A stretch of 64,000 bases of DNA from Melieria omissa (GCA_963971225.1 OZ020269.1:17351921-17415920), one strand, 5' to 3'. Counted from the first letter of the stretch, positions 33,081-45,248 are shown. Numbers and translations: made by a program. Notes: generated from the sequence alone by a model not told the origin.

Positions 33081-33454
33081 TAAATGTATCATAAATATAA
33101 CGCAATATTATTGAGAGTGGCAATAATATTGAACATAAAAAAGTAAGCAGCATTGTTTAAACCGATAACTATGTTTGAAAAACACGTTCGCGGTCGTTCG
33201 CAAATAATTAAAAGTAATATCGTCTGCTTTGTTTTGCAGCTCATTGGAATTTTTACAGTGCGTGAGCTTGTTAATTATTTATTTTAAGTCACACATATGT
33301 ATCAAAAGTCTTTTAAATATTCCTTAAATCTTAAAGTTTATGTATGAGTTATTTTTTTGTTTATGTGGAATAAACATTTTGGTTATTTTTGTTACATTTT
33401 GGTTTTTGTTTTATTTTTGTTCCTGGTTAATAAATTTTTTTCTTGTGGCAACGC

Positions 33455-34370
33455 TGGTAAGAATTCGCAATTTTTCTTTTAAATAATATTATTTGAGTAT
33501 TGAAATAACTACACTTTCAGTAACATCAAAATTGAACTATATCAATGCCATTTTTTTTTATTATAAAATTTTTAAAATTGAATTTCCATAAAATAAAATA
33601 AAATAAAATAAAAAAATAAAATAAAATAAAATAAAATAATATAAAATAAAATAAAATAAAATAAAATAAAATAAAATAAAATAAAATAAAATAAAATAAA
33701 ATAAAATAAAATAAAATAAAATAAAATAAAATAAAATAAAATAAAATAAAATAAAATAAAATAAAATAAAATAAAATAAAATAAAATAAAATAAAATAAA
33801 ATAAAATATAAAAAAAATAAAATAAAGTCAAATAAATTAAAATAAAATAAAATAAAATAAAATAAAATAAAATAAAATAAAATAAAATAAAATAAAGTAA
33901 AACAAAATAAAGTAAAATAAAATAAAATAAAATAAAATAAAATAAAATAAAATAAAATAAAATAAAATAAAATAAAATAAAATAAAATAAAATAAATAAA
34001 TAATAAATAAAATAAATAAATAAATGGTAAGAATTCGCAATTTTTCTTTTAAATAATATTATTTGAGTATTGAAATAACTACACTTTCAGTAACATCAAA
34101 ATTGAACTATATCAATGCCATTTTTTTTTTATTATAAAATTTTTAAAATTGAATTTCCATAAAATAAAATAAAATAAAATAAAAAAATAAAATAAAATAA
34201 AATAATATAAAATAAAATAAAATAAAATAAAATAAAATAAAATATAAAAAAAATAAAATAAAGTGAAATAAATTAAAATAAAATAAAATAAAATAAAATA
34301 AAATAAAATAAAATAAAATAAAATAAAATATAATAAAATAAAATAAAATAAACTAAAATAAAACAAACAA
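33455..34370. repeat. Expanded AAAAT microsatellite inside a 570-bp tandem duplication
   Basis: A ~125-base unique segment starting TGGTAAGAATTCGCAA occurs at 33455 and again at 34025, almost unchanged. Each copy is followed by long AAAAT pentanucleotide arrays with sporadic variants (AAAGT, AAACA, AATAT). The first array is ~430 bases and the second ~210. This indicates segmental duplication of the microsatellite with its flank, followed by unequal length change. Long Phe/Ile/Leu/Tyr open frames on the minus strand here are translation of the repeat and not genes. Confidence 0.92.
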
Positions 34371-34665
34371 AGCAGCAGTAACAACAACGAGTATTAGCCA
34401 CGAATGACTAACCTGTTTTAATTAATTTTTAATCGCAATTTTTACTATAGAAATCAATGTAGAAATATTTGTGTGAATTTTTCTGGAAATTCCAATCACA
34501 TTGACAATGTAAACCACACACTAAACATTCCGAAATATTCCTCAACATTCCTCAACATCGAGTTGAAATCATTCTTGTGTGTGTGTGTAAATTTCAGTTT
34601 CAATCAAATTCCTTGTAATCATTTTCTATTTTCTAGTGATTTTTAATTGTCACAATTGAAATCAA

Positions 34666-35509
34666 ATGCCCATATCGCGACCAGTATTGAGGCGCTGCAT
34701 AGGCGAATTCACCGGCTGCGCCATTATTCTGATCGTCGGCTGCATGGGCTCTACCGTCGTGGGTGTGGGTGTGAACTCGGCCTTCATGGAAGCGCTCAGC
34801 TTTGGATGGGCCTATCTGATTGCACTGCATGTGGCAATCGGCTTGTCGGGCGGCCATCTCAATCCGGCCGTCACCATTGCCTGCTACGTGAGCGGCCAAA
34901 TGGAACGGAAGATGGCGTGCATCTACTGCGGCACGCAGCTGATCGGCGGCATCTTCGGCTACGGACTGCTGGTGCTGGCCATTCCCTTCGGTCTTCGCGG
35001 TGGTTGGCCAAATGATGCGTTTGGTGCTACGCTCATCCACGATAGCATTGCCATGTGGCAAGGGTTCCTGCTCGAATTCGTGCTGACCGCCATTGTTGTG
35101 TACTTTTATTGTTCCGCCTGGGATAAGCAAAACATGGAGCCACTCGAAACGTTGCCGGTGCGCTGTGGATTTCTAATGGTTGGACTACTGTTGTCGGGGG
35201 TACGGTGGACGGTCGACGATGGTAATGAAAAGCATAGATGTGTGACTAACTGCACCACTGTTGCAGGCTAACTACACGGGCGGCAGCGCGAATCTGGCGC
35301 GCTCGCTGCCGCCGACATTATTTTACGGCCTCTTTCGGCATATATGGCTTTACGCTTTCAGCCATGTTCTGGCCGGCGTACTGGTTCCCTTGGCATGGAA
35401 ATATCTACACAATAAAGGACAAGCCTTGCAGAGCCCCGATGCTCCAAGGGGGAGTCAACAATTGAAAGGAAAAGACCAAGAAGGGGGTCGAAAAGGCCCA
35501 GCCGTCTAA
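34666..35509 (+). CDS. Eglp: Entomoglyceroporin-type aquaporin E (NPA and NLA boxes)
   Basis: Exons 34666-35199 and 35267-35509 with a 67-base phase-0 intron give 258 residues, the longest of the five. Loop B keeps NPAVT (A68); loop E is NLARS (N187, L188, R190). Filter positions are F46, L175, G184 and R190. Leu at the helix-5 position is bulkier and more hydrophobic than Ala or Thr in the paralogues, and Gly in loop E is the smallest choice, so this pore is the most divergent. Motif YTGGSANLARS ends loop E. The tail after helix 6 is long and charged (QQLKGKDQEGGRKG). It is last in the array; 3 kb of repeats separate it from gene D. Confidence 0.91.
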
Positions 35510-35618
35510 GCACCACCATCAGGTGACTAATGCAACAGATGCGAGTGAATGTTTTGGACTTGATCGAGATGCTTCAGATGGGAAATAATTTAAAAAAAAA
35601 ATTTGATCAAATATAATG

Positions 35619-35624
35619 AATAAA
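35619..35624 (+). terminator. Likely polyadenylation signal of aquaporin E
   Basis: AATAAA lies 110 bases after the gene E stop codon. Confidence 0.55.
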
Positions 35625-36957
35625 AGTTATAGGCAGCTAAACTTGGCAATGTTACGGTGCGTAGAACGAAAATTCGTCAAAGTTTCTACACATTCGTCCA
35701 TACACTGCACAGCACACAAATTATGTTGATTCCATTGTGGGCATCAATCTCGAATGCATCAAAGAACCGCCGAAAGTGCCGAAGTGAGCTGTGTTTCATG
35801 CAGTCACTGAGTCATAAAATTGCTAACGATTGCGACAGCAGCAAGTGGGCCGAACAAACGACTGGCAGCTGCCGCGTCTGTTTGTGGCCGACGCCACACT
35901 TGATGCCTCAAACACACAAAGCACGCACCACACAAGCAAATTATTTCCATGCCAATGAGTAGATAATTTATGCAACACTGAATGTGGCGCTATGACGCGG
36001 TGGCGGCATCGCAACTTGCCACTGGCACCACTCGAAAATGTGTGAAATTAGTGCGCGGGTAACGGGGCGTATGAGTAACCTTTGTTGCAAATGAGTTTCG
36101 TAGAATTTTTGTACAAAAAGGCTCCGATAGGCGGCATGTTAAATGTCACTTCGATTCAAATGCTAGAAAAGCGTTTTCGTAGATTTTTATGGGTTCCATT
36201 GCAATGCATTTTGTTCATATAAAAAAATGCAATTTTGGCTTTTGAGCCACTTCAGCTGTGGTTTTTGCTGTAGTCATGCTCAATATTGAAATGAGCAGCA
36301 ACAACGATTGCTGCTGTTGTCACATTGTCGATACGAGCTCACAGGTTTCAATTAAAATCAAGTTTGTGCTTAACTGCACCAACTCTGCGACCACATTGGC
36401 CGCGCAATCAGCTACACTTGAGGCATCGACAAGTGTTGTTGTAAATTGTCACTGGGCGATATAGTGCAATGCACAAGTCTGTCTGAGCAATTAGTGGCCA
36501 TAAAGTGTTCTTTTCAGCGCAGTTGATGTGCAATTAAATAAAATTGAAGTAACTGAAAATTCGAAAATTCTCTGATGCAGAGAACAATCAATGCAACGTT
36601 CGAAAACATTTCATTACACAGCAACTGATTAAAATTTAATATTTATATCATAACTTGGCTGCCCATATTTGTTGTCACAGCTCAAACTCAAACTTTACAG
36701 CGAAACGAAAAGTCATCTTTTGGTTGTTGCTGACAGTGAATCGATGATAATTTCAAGAATTCAATGATTGTTGCTCTTTTGAACAACTGATGAAAAGTTG
36801 GTGCACATCAAATTTTTTGTCCACTTGTAAGAATTTTATTTTTAACTAAATATTCTTCAACAGCATAAAAGTTAGAGTCCGATATTGGAAAAATGTACAG
36901 CTGTCATATCGCATTATTCCGAGTTACTTCTGCAGTAAAGTTTTTTTTTTGTTAGTA
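35625..36957. other. Intergenic, no gene seen
   Basis: Short open frames such as 35657-35962 have no domain, splice or start support. The region marks the end of the aquaporin array. Confidence 0.55.
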
Positions 36958-37126
36958 CAGTATAATCTCGATAATTCGGACACTCGCTAATACGGACAAC
37001 GCGGTAATCCGGACACTCATTTCTATTGTAGACTCTGTAATCCGGACACTCAATTTATATTGTAGACTCTGTAATTCGGACACCAGTGTCCGGTTTTTAA
37101 TTGTCCGGATTATCGAGATTATACTG
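36958..37126. mobile_element. 169-bp pogo-like MITE
   Basis: Ends are inverted (CAGTATAATCTCGATAATTC on the left; the right end is its complement with one change) and both are flanked by TA. CAG...CTCGATAATTCGGAC-type ends and TA duplication are typical of the pogo/Tigger branch of Tc1/mariner. Inside, the unit TATTGTAGACTCTGTAATYC plus GGACACTCA occurs twice in tandem, so the centre has itself been duplicated. Confidence 0.78.
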
Positions 37127-37813
37127 TATTATTTTTTTTTTTTGTAAAAACATTTCTGAATTGCTTCGTGGAAAACTTAAGTGATTTTATTTCAGTAAAG
37201 AGTCACAAATTAATTAAAAACACTCTCAATGAAATTGCCGAAAATTATTGTAAAAATTAAAAAAAAAAATAAATAAATAAATAAAAATCATCAATGCAAC
37301 AGCAAAAAGTCTAATTATTGCTTTTCAATAATTTCATGCTTTAGCAACAGAAAATATAATGGGGAAATGACATTCAGAATGCTTCACTCGTGTGTGTGTG
37401 TGTTAGCTACAATTCGCTGTTACCTATGAAATTTCGCCGCAAAACATAAACCAGTCAAACAGTTTGCGCTGGAGGAGTAGAACCGAAATCGAACACGTTT
37501 GACCATTTTTTAGGGGAAATTTGTATGCAAGCAATTTATTTTGCGAAACCCCTATTCGGAAATGTTCATTTGTTCATTCAGTTTTATGAATCTCCTTTTT
37601 GCGAATTTATATTTCTCCTCTCCTTCGAAATGTTGCACAACGAATTTTCAATTCTAGCAAAGACTCAACGCATAATGTAATAGATTAGATAGAAGGTCAG
37701 TTCAGTCAACAGATGACGCTGCTGAGAGTTAGAGACAAAATGTTTACTGAACACTTAGCAAAGATACGAACCCATTTTGTTGAACACATTCGAATACTGT
37801 TAAAATTGTCGGT

Positions 37814-37905
37814 ACAGTCGTGTCTGGATATAGTGAACTAATTATTGCAAGACCTGTTCACAGTATTGAGGTTGTTCACTATATCAAGGTCAATAAATAA
37901 TAGAG
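37814..37905 (+). repeat. Left-end fragment of the MITE at 47910-48418
   Basis: From CAGTCGTGTCTGGATATAGT through CACTATATCAAGGT this matches the left ~85 bases of the 509-bp MITE at 47910. TA precedes it. No right end is found nearby, so it is a truncated copy. Confidence 0.75.
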
Positions 37906-38119
37906 ATCATTAAAATAAATTAGTAGGAAAACATAAATGTATGTTTATTAGAGTTGGCGAATTTACAATTAGTTACCACGCTGGACACTCAAAAATTGTA
38001 ATTTGTGTGAAGTGTGCTGAAATGATTTCTAGAATTTTCTTGAAATTTTACATTTTGTTTGAAACTCCACCAAGTGTGATACTATTTTCTATTACACTAT
38101 GAAACACTACTTTTAACCC

Positions 38120-38280
38120 ATTCAAAAAGATGATATAGGCATGAAACTAGAGGCCATCCTTAACTACTCAGTTTTTCATTTTCTGATCCATTTAAAAGTT
38201 TACACATTTTTTTAATATTTCCGGTTATGCAATGTTAAAGATATGGGCATCAAATTAAAAAGGAAACTTGCCGCTTTTTA
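38120..38280. repeat. Dispersed repeat shared with 32860-33080
   Basis: The ordered words ATGAAACTAGAGG, CTCAGTTTTTCATTTT and AAAGATATGGGCATCAAAT match the segment at 32860-33080, with small deletions. Confidence 0.6.
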
Positions 38281-38887
38281 AAAGTTAAAGTTTTGTTTGT
38301 TTAACTTCCAGGACCAAAATATGTCAGTATCATAAATAATATAATGGTTAATAACTTTAGTTTATAATTTAAGAGAAAAACAAATGAATGCGTATTCCAT
38401 ACTAATTTCTTTATTATGGATAGCAACTTATTTTTTTTAACTCTAAACCATGAAAGATGGAAGAATAAATTTTAGTTTGATGTTTCCGCTTTCATTTAAC
38501 AGCTAACTCAATAATAGATTTAAGAAATATGTGCATGTTTTTTAACATCAAAGAAAACGCCTTGAAATTCCATATTTTCCGACTTTGATGTCCAATTACC
38601 GGGAAATCGTAAAACTTAGAGAAATAAATTACATTGGAAAAGAAGCCGTGAGGTGTTGTAAATGCCACAAAGTGAAAATCATGTCAACCGGTTTATTGGT
38701 TTAGAAATTACAATCCCAAACATGAAAAAAGTCAGGGAAAATCCGAAAAAGTGACACGCCCATATTTTGCGAAAACGGAAACTAAGTTTTAAAAACGGCT
38801 TGCGGATTCGAAATCAGCGCTCCCTAATTACCCTAGAACTGATGTCAAACCCAGATAAGCCATTTTGCTGTTGATCAGTGTTATTAA

Positions 38888-39131
38888 CCCTAATTCCTAG
38901 AAGAGAGCCTCACAGTCTCACTAAAGATTTCAAATGGAAACCAAAAGATTTTCGGTTCCATTATTTTATGTAACCCTTGAATGGAATGTTGGAATTATAT
39001 TGCATTTATAAATTATACATTTTAGACAGTTTTTGTACTTTTTAAACAAATGTTTTCAGTAATTTAGCTCATTTAAGCCTTACAGTCTCACTTCTGGGTT
39101 TACGTTACTTTTAAAATTCTGGGAATTAGGG
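38888..39131. mobile_element. TTAA-flanked MITE (CCCTAATTCC ends)
   Basis: TTAA lies on both sides (38884-38887, 39132-39135). The left end CCCTAATTCCTAGAA is the inverse of the right end TTCTGGGAATTAGGG with one mismatch. The phrase TTACAGTCTCACT also appears in both halves. No reading frame. It is piggyBac-like by target site and CCC start, but its ends differ from those of the elements at 2272 and 39296. Confidence 0.72.
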
Positions 39132-39295
39132 TTAATATATCCTATAGTCAGTAAGGACATTTGTTAATGGGCTAAATAAATAAATAAAAGTGTTTTTTTT
39201 ATCGAATTTCTCAATTCTTTCCTTTTTGTCATACAAAAAAAAAGAGGCCTCATTCTAGCTGGTTCACTTAAGTCATTTCACTATGATGGGATTAA

Positions 39296-39815
39296 CCCTT
39301 TCCTTCCCATGGTAGCCATATGGCTACCAAATTCAAATTTGGAATTTCGATGTATAATTTTCGATTTTTCCCCATTCTATGAATTGTATCGCTTAAAAGA
39401 AACATTGTTCTGAGCTTTTTCAGCAAAATATGTAGTTTGTTTTTATGGGAACATTGGAAATTGTTAACATTTGTGCAACAGTTCCCGCCCGACAGGGCAG
39501 CAGAATTAAATGGCAAAAATGTAATATTGCTCTACGTTTAACAAAGGACACCAAATAACTATAAAATTCTAACAAATAACTCTAAAAACTTGTAAATAAG
39601 GGACATTTTGTTTTCATATAAAATATGTTTTAATTTTGCTTCATAAAAGCCCAGTTTAGTCTAGTGTAGTATGGCTACCTCCTCCTCGCACCTCCCACTG
39701 GAAAGTCGAAACCATTTTAAATATGATGCAAAATACTTTTAAATAGTTCTCTCGTTTCAAATAACCAACTTCCAATTTGTTTCTATGGCTATTTCATAAT
39801 TCGGGAAGGAAAGGG
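39296..39815. mobile_element. TTAA-flanked MITE (CCCTTTCCTTCCC ends)
   Basis: The element is bordered by TTAA (39292-39295 and 39816-39819) and has perfect 13-base inverted ends, CCCTTTCCTTCCC and GGGAAGGAAAGGG. The interior of 520 bp is non-coding and AT-rich, with a local inverted word GGTAGCCATATGGCTACC close to the left end. The piggyBac superfamily is the best fit. Confidence 0.78.
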
Positions 39816-40528
39816 TTAAGCTGTCAGCTGCTTCGAACTTAATATCGCTTTCATTCCAAGTCGATTTCGAGATCATAAAAACAAGCGGAAAGTCGATTTG
39901 TAATTCCAGTTTACATACGATTTCGATGAAAATCTGGCAAAAAATGAAAATCTGGAAAATAGTACTCCTATCCTTGACTGAAATAATACTCCTATCCTTG
40001 ATTTTGTTGCTGTACTGTTGTTGTTGTAGTTGGTTTATTGTTCTCGAACTACTAAACTGTGCTTTAAACTACAAACAAACAAACAAACTTCTACAATTTT
40101 CAATCTTCATGCCTATCTACACTACTCAACCTCCTGCAACCCTCACCAATGGCGTCCACGAAACACGAGAATCACAACAAAAGCTAAAAAACCAATGCGC
40201 ATATGCACTGCACACCGTGACGTCACTCCTATAAGTTGGACGACAACAACAAATAGGCAACAATATCAGCTGATTCCGGTGCAGCGTAATGATTACGAAA
40301 GCGCATGAAATTCCGACCAGAGCAGCGGCTGGCGCACGTCTCTAAAGTGCCACAATAAAGTAAAGTGCGACCAGTGTAAACTGAGACTGTTCGCGGCAAG
40401 TGTTGGTGTTGGTGCAGCGGCGGAGTGCCGATTTGTGTTAAGTTCAATGGAAGCGCGCACATAAAAGTTATGCCGAAGCACTGCAAGTGGGCGCATTTAT
40501 AAGTGAATTGGCAACGTTCTGTTGTGAA

Positions 40529-41794
40529 ATGAATTTCACCGACTTTTTGCTGGGTGGACTGGGCTCTGTGGGAGCGACAATCTTCACCAATCCCATTGAG
40601 GTTTGTCTCTGAAGACTGGACATTTGTTGGCAAATAATTGAAATATTTACTTCGTGTGCAGGTAATCAAGACGCGCATTCAGCTGCAGGGTGAACTGGCA
40701 GCACGTGGCACCTATGTGGAACCCTACAGGGGCGTACTGAACGCTTTTGTGACAGTGGTGCGTAATGAAGGCTGGGCCGGTCTGCAGAAGGGCCTAGTGC
40801 CGGCATTATACTTCCAATTCATACTGAATTCATTTAGGTATGTTGCACTGTATTAAAATATGTGTGAAATGATTTTTAAGTTGTTGTCTATTCTTGCAGA
40901 TTGAGCATTTACAATATGGCAGTTACGGAGGGTTGGTTGAAAAAGCGCAACGGCGACGTCTCATTTGGTTTGGGCATGTTCTGGGGTGCAACGGGCGGTG
41001 TCACGGGCGCCATTGCCTCGAGTCCGTTTTTCATGGTGAGTGGCTGGCATTGTGCCGGCTTCTAGGCCAAACATTCGGGAGAACATAATGAAACTGTTGT
41101 AATTGCAATAATTAGTTTAAATAGTACGGCGGCACTGTTTTATTACTTAAGTGATAACATTAACAGTCTGCGCTTAAATAGCAATGCAAACAACGTTGAT
41201 ATGCAGCCGGCAACTGATAAGCTTACACTGACCCACTATAGAATGCTTTTTATTTTGCAGGTGAAGACACAATTGCAATCGCAGGCGGCCAAAGCGATCG
41301 CTGTTGGTCATCAGCACGAGCACACCAGCATGTCGCAGGCGCTAATGCAAATCTACAAGAAAGGCGGCATTGTTGGTCTGTGGCGTGGCTCGTTGGCCAG
41401 TGTGCCGCGTGCTGCTGTCGGTTCGGGCATGCAAATTGCCACCTTTAGCAAAACCAAAGCACTGCTGCGCGACTACGATGTGGTGCAGCAGCACACACTG
41501 AATTCATTCTGTGCGGGACTGATTGCTGGCTCGATAATGTCATTCGCTATGAATCCGCCGGATGTGATTTTGACGCGCCTCTACAATCAGGGATTGGATG
41601 CAAGCGGCAAGGGTTTATACTATAAAGGCTGGTGGGATTGCCTGGTGAAAATACTGCGCTCGGAAGGATTGTACGGTCTGTACAAAGGATTCTGGCCGAA
41701 TTACTTACGCATTGCACCGCACTCGACGCTGGTGCTGCTGTTCTTCGATGAGTTGCTAGCGCTGAAGAATGAATACATGGGAAATCAAACTTGA
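40529..41794 (+). CDS. Mitochondrial carrier, SLC25A34/35 type, copy 1
   Basis: Exons 40529-40600, 40662-40837, 40900-41035 and 41261-41794 give 305 residues, a normal length for an SLC25 carrier. The three carrier repeats are visible. Signature 1 is NPIEVIKTRIQLQ; signature 2 is the degenerate SPFFMVKTQLQSQ; signature 3 is NPPDVILTRLYNQ, where the basic residue of the classic Px[DE]xx[KR] is replaced. Such relaxed signatures are usual in the SLC25A34/35 (OAC1-like) branch. The protein should sit in the inner mitochondrial membrane with six helices. Yeast OAC1 moves oxaloacetate and related anions; the substrate of the animal branch is unsettled. Intron positions are identical to the neighbour at 43422. 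All exon joins follow GT-AG. Confidence 0.93.
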
Positions 41795-42470
41795 TTCAAG
41801 TTGAATAATTACATTCTGAATATGAATGGTCATTGTGAAATAGCACAATTATCTACTATGACGAATAGCGATTGCTGCTGTTTTAAACAATCGCCCTAGG
41901 ACAACAATTTCAGAGCTTACTTTTAGGCTGAGCGAAGCTTACAAAGATTAATTGTTGACAAAAAACACAATGTGCACAAACAAAGTGGGGTGAAAACCAA
42001 TTATAACAACAGCGAAGGCATACATTTATTTGGTTTTTTACAACGACATAAATTATTTGTTTTGTATGTGTTAAGTATTTTTAAAAAACCTCAAATGATT
42101 GAAGAATGATTGTATGTTTTTTGTTTGTCTAAAAAACCGCTTGCTTCATGCAATGTTGATCATTATAATGCAGTAAGTTATTATAAGTTACCCCTTTTTA
42201 TTTGGTCAAAAACAATAGTATTTGCTATCATAAAGTTTGTCATATTGTTATGAACGATTTAATCGTGTCGCTTTAAGCGTTCGTTGTAGCTTTCGAGGCA
42301 TATATAAAGCATTTGGATAGCTAAAACTATTAGTTATGATCAAACTGTTATTATAAGAAATTTAAAGCACTCAAACAGTTAATTTACGTAGTTGTAGTCT
42401 ATAAAAAAATTGCTTTTGCCGTTTGTTCAAATTTTTCAGTGTCCAGTACTTTCAATTTGTTCGTAGGCAA

Positions 42471-42722
42471 CATATATTTTTGTGCAAATAAGTCGCTGGC
42501 TAATTGTCAATGGACATTTGCTCAAATATAGTTAGGGAAATCCAATGAAAGTTATACTCAAAAGTCATTATTTTGTTCCATTATTTTGTTCCATATATTT
42601 TTGTGCAAATAAGTCAGATCTGGCTAGAAGAAACATGTCTTATTGTCAATGGACATTTGCTCAAATATAGCTAGGGCAATCGCATGAAAGTCGTTATACT
42701 CAAAAGTCATTATTTTGTTCCA
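42471..42722. repeat. ~121-bp tandem duplication between the carrier genes
   Basis: The segment starting CATATATTTTTGTGCAAATA at 42471 is repeated at 42592, through AAGTCATTATTTTGTTCCA. The second copy has an ~11-base insertion (AGAAGAAACATG region). It is non-coding. Confidence 0.85.
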
Positions 42723-43421
42723 TAAGAGTCAAACTCTAATTCGTTTCCAAAACTGCAATATACAAAATTGTTTGTATTATGACTTAAACTTGCCCTCTGT
42801 TGGCAAAAGTAAGGTGATTTTTGTTTTGTTATTATAAAGTTATGGATTTTTACTACGCAGTCTTAATGCAAAAGTTTCTGCTGTATGCAGAAACGAATTT
42901 CTTTAATGTTCAAAAATGTGCCTTCTAGTCATAATGCATGCTAACAAATTACAGCTAAGTGAACTTGTTAAATTATACTAATAAATGTTTTTAAAATCTT
43001 TACTCAAACACAAATCTGCTTACTTCAATGAGTTAAATTTTAAATAAAAAGTTGCAAAAATGCTTTAAAAATTTGCATGCACTGAACACTGAAGCCCTAA
43101 AAAAACACGTTGGACAGTCGCCTGAATTTCTTTTGTTACTATCATATAAAAAATAAATAAAACTAATCATTGCATACTGAGATAAGATGCGATTTCGCCA
43201 AACTTGCTCGGCAGTGTGGTTAGTTAGCTTCCGCGAGGAACACATGACAGCTGGTGTGACAGTCGTTTGCTTCACGGCGCATTGCTAGCGAGTGCTGAAG
43301 ATGTAAATAAATGCGAACAAAAACTTAAAGTCAGAAGTTATGCAAGAAAATCGGTGAAAATAACTGAAACTATTAGTGCATTTTAGAAAAGACTGCGGAG
43401 GCGTGCAGCAACACTTTTGTA

Positions 43422-44894
43422 ATGGACGCGTCCGATTTCATATTGGGCGGTCTCGCCTCCATGGGTGCAATTTTCTTCACCAATCCGCTAGAGGTGAGTA
43501 GCAAGCAGCGGGTGATCTTCGTGCTAAAAATATAGAATAATATTGTGCATTGCAGGTCATCAAGACGCGCATACAGCTGCAGGGTGAGCTGGCAGCACGC
43601 GGCACCTACGCGGAGCCGTACAAGGGAATCGTGCACGCTTTTGTGACAGTGGTGCGCAATGATGGCTGGTTGGCCTTGCAGAAGGGACTCGTGCCCGCAT
43701 TGTATTTCCAGTTCATTATAAATTCGTTCAGGTAGGTCATCGTACATTGGTTAAAGTGACCTTTGTAACTTAACTTTTTTGCTCTATTCCTTTCCCCAGA
43801 TTGGGCATCTACAACATGGCCATGAACAACAAGTGGATGAACAAGAAGAACGGTGACGTTTCATTTGGTTTGGGATTGGTTTGGGGAGCTGTGGGCGGTG
43901 CTGTTGGCGCGTACGCGTCCAGTCCGTTCTTTATGGTTAGTTGAAGTGACTTAGCGGAATGGTAACTTGTGTACGTAGCGCCTGTCTTAATATGATTTGG
44001 CTATCTATGACAGCAGTGTTACGGTTTTAGTTGAGATAAAATTTGCTTCATGTTTGCTGTTACTTGCAAACCAACCGACGTACATTACAATTCTGAGATA
44101 AGTGCTAATTGCAGCTTTCTCTAGCAGGATTGTGGGTTGTACGGAGTTTCTAAAATTCACTAAAATTCTCGCACTAAATTGTCTGCAAATGTGAGATAAC
44201 TAACTGATGTGTTCAGTGGGATTTTGTAGCTTATTGGGTTTTAGATTTAGACAGTTTCAGATCAAATGAATCTCTATGTTTAGTAAAGTGTTTGATCTTC
44301 ATGCTTTAATATGCAATGCCACATAAATATGACAACTTGAATTTTTCCCTCCAGATTAAAACTCAACTGCAATCGCAGGCGGCCAAGGAAATCGCCGTGG
44401 GCTATCAACACGAACACAGTGGCCTGCTCAATGCACTGCGCCGCATCTATGGCAAAGAAGGCATATTTGGACTGTGGCGCGGCTCCACTGCGTCCATACC
44501 GCGCGCTGCCCTCGGATCGGGTGCGCAGATTGCCACGTTCGGCAAGACCAAAGCGCTGCTGCACGAGCACGGGCTGGTGACGCAGCCCATTTGGAATTCG
44601 TTGTGCGCCGGCTTTTTGGCTGGCTGTGTGGTTACACTGGCCATTACGCCGCCCGATGTCATTACCACACGCCTCTACAATCAGGGCGTGGATGCGCGTG
44701 GTCGCGGTCTCTACTACAACGGCTGGCTGGACTGTCTGGTGAAGATTGGGCGCGCCGAGGGGCTGTACGGCCTGTACAAGGGTTTCTGGGCAAACTATTT
44801 GCGCATGGCGCCACACACCACGTTGGTGTTGTTCTTTTTCGACGAGTTGCTGGTATTGCGCGATAAATACAACGCAAACTTACGACTTTTCTGA
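43422..44894 (+). CDS. Mitochondrial carrier, SLC25A34/35 type, copy 2
   Basis: Exons 43422-43493, 43556-43731, 43800-43935 and 44355-44894 encode 307 residues. The first three exons have exactly the same lengths (72, 176 and 136 bases) and phases as in copy 1 at 40529, which proves duplication. Signatures are NPLEVIKTRIQLQ, SPFFMIKTQLQSQ and TPPDVITTRLYNQ. The final helix ends in LFFFDELLVLRDKYN. It is predicted to be an inner-membrane metabolite exchanger; substrate is not inferable from sequence alone. The two copies differ mostly in matrix loops and the C-terminal tail. The 3' UTR seems very short. Confidence 0.93.
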
Positions 44895-44911
44895 ATGTTC
44901 ATTTGGAGAAA

Positions 44912-44917
44912 AATAAA
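44912..44917 (+). terminator. Polyadenylation signal of carrier copy 2
   Basis: AATAAA occurs only 18 bases after the stop codon, predicting a 3' UTR of about 35-45 bases. Confidence 0.65.
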
Positions 44918-45248
44918 ACATGATGTATTATTGTTAATTTTATCATTCGTATTTGTTCATTTTTCTTTTTCAAAACTATAAATTGCAGTTTCCGTTCGTT
45001 GTTTCAAGGTAACAAAAATATATGATGCGAATTTAAATTTTAAGCTAACTATGAGTGGCTTTTTTTTGTCTCGCTTTTCCAACAAAAACTAAATCTTAAG
45101 TAGAAAGATGAGCTTTGAAACAATTCCCCTAAAAGGAAAATAAAAGATAATCGCAGATTAGGAACCACCGCTTCCGGCATGCCTGCTGGCAGTCTCCCGC
45201 TACAAGAAACTGCAGCAGGCAGTCCGCAACAACGCGTCGCCAACACGT

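Noticed and set aside
33526..34387. Long minus-strand frames rich in Phe, Ile, Leu and Tyr
   Set aside because: They are the translation of the AAAAT pentanucleotide array; no start context or domain.
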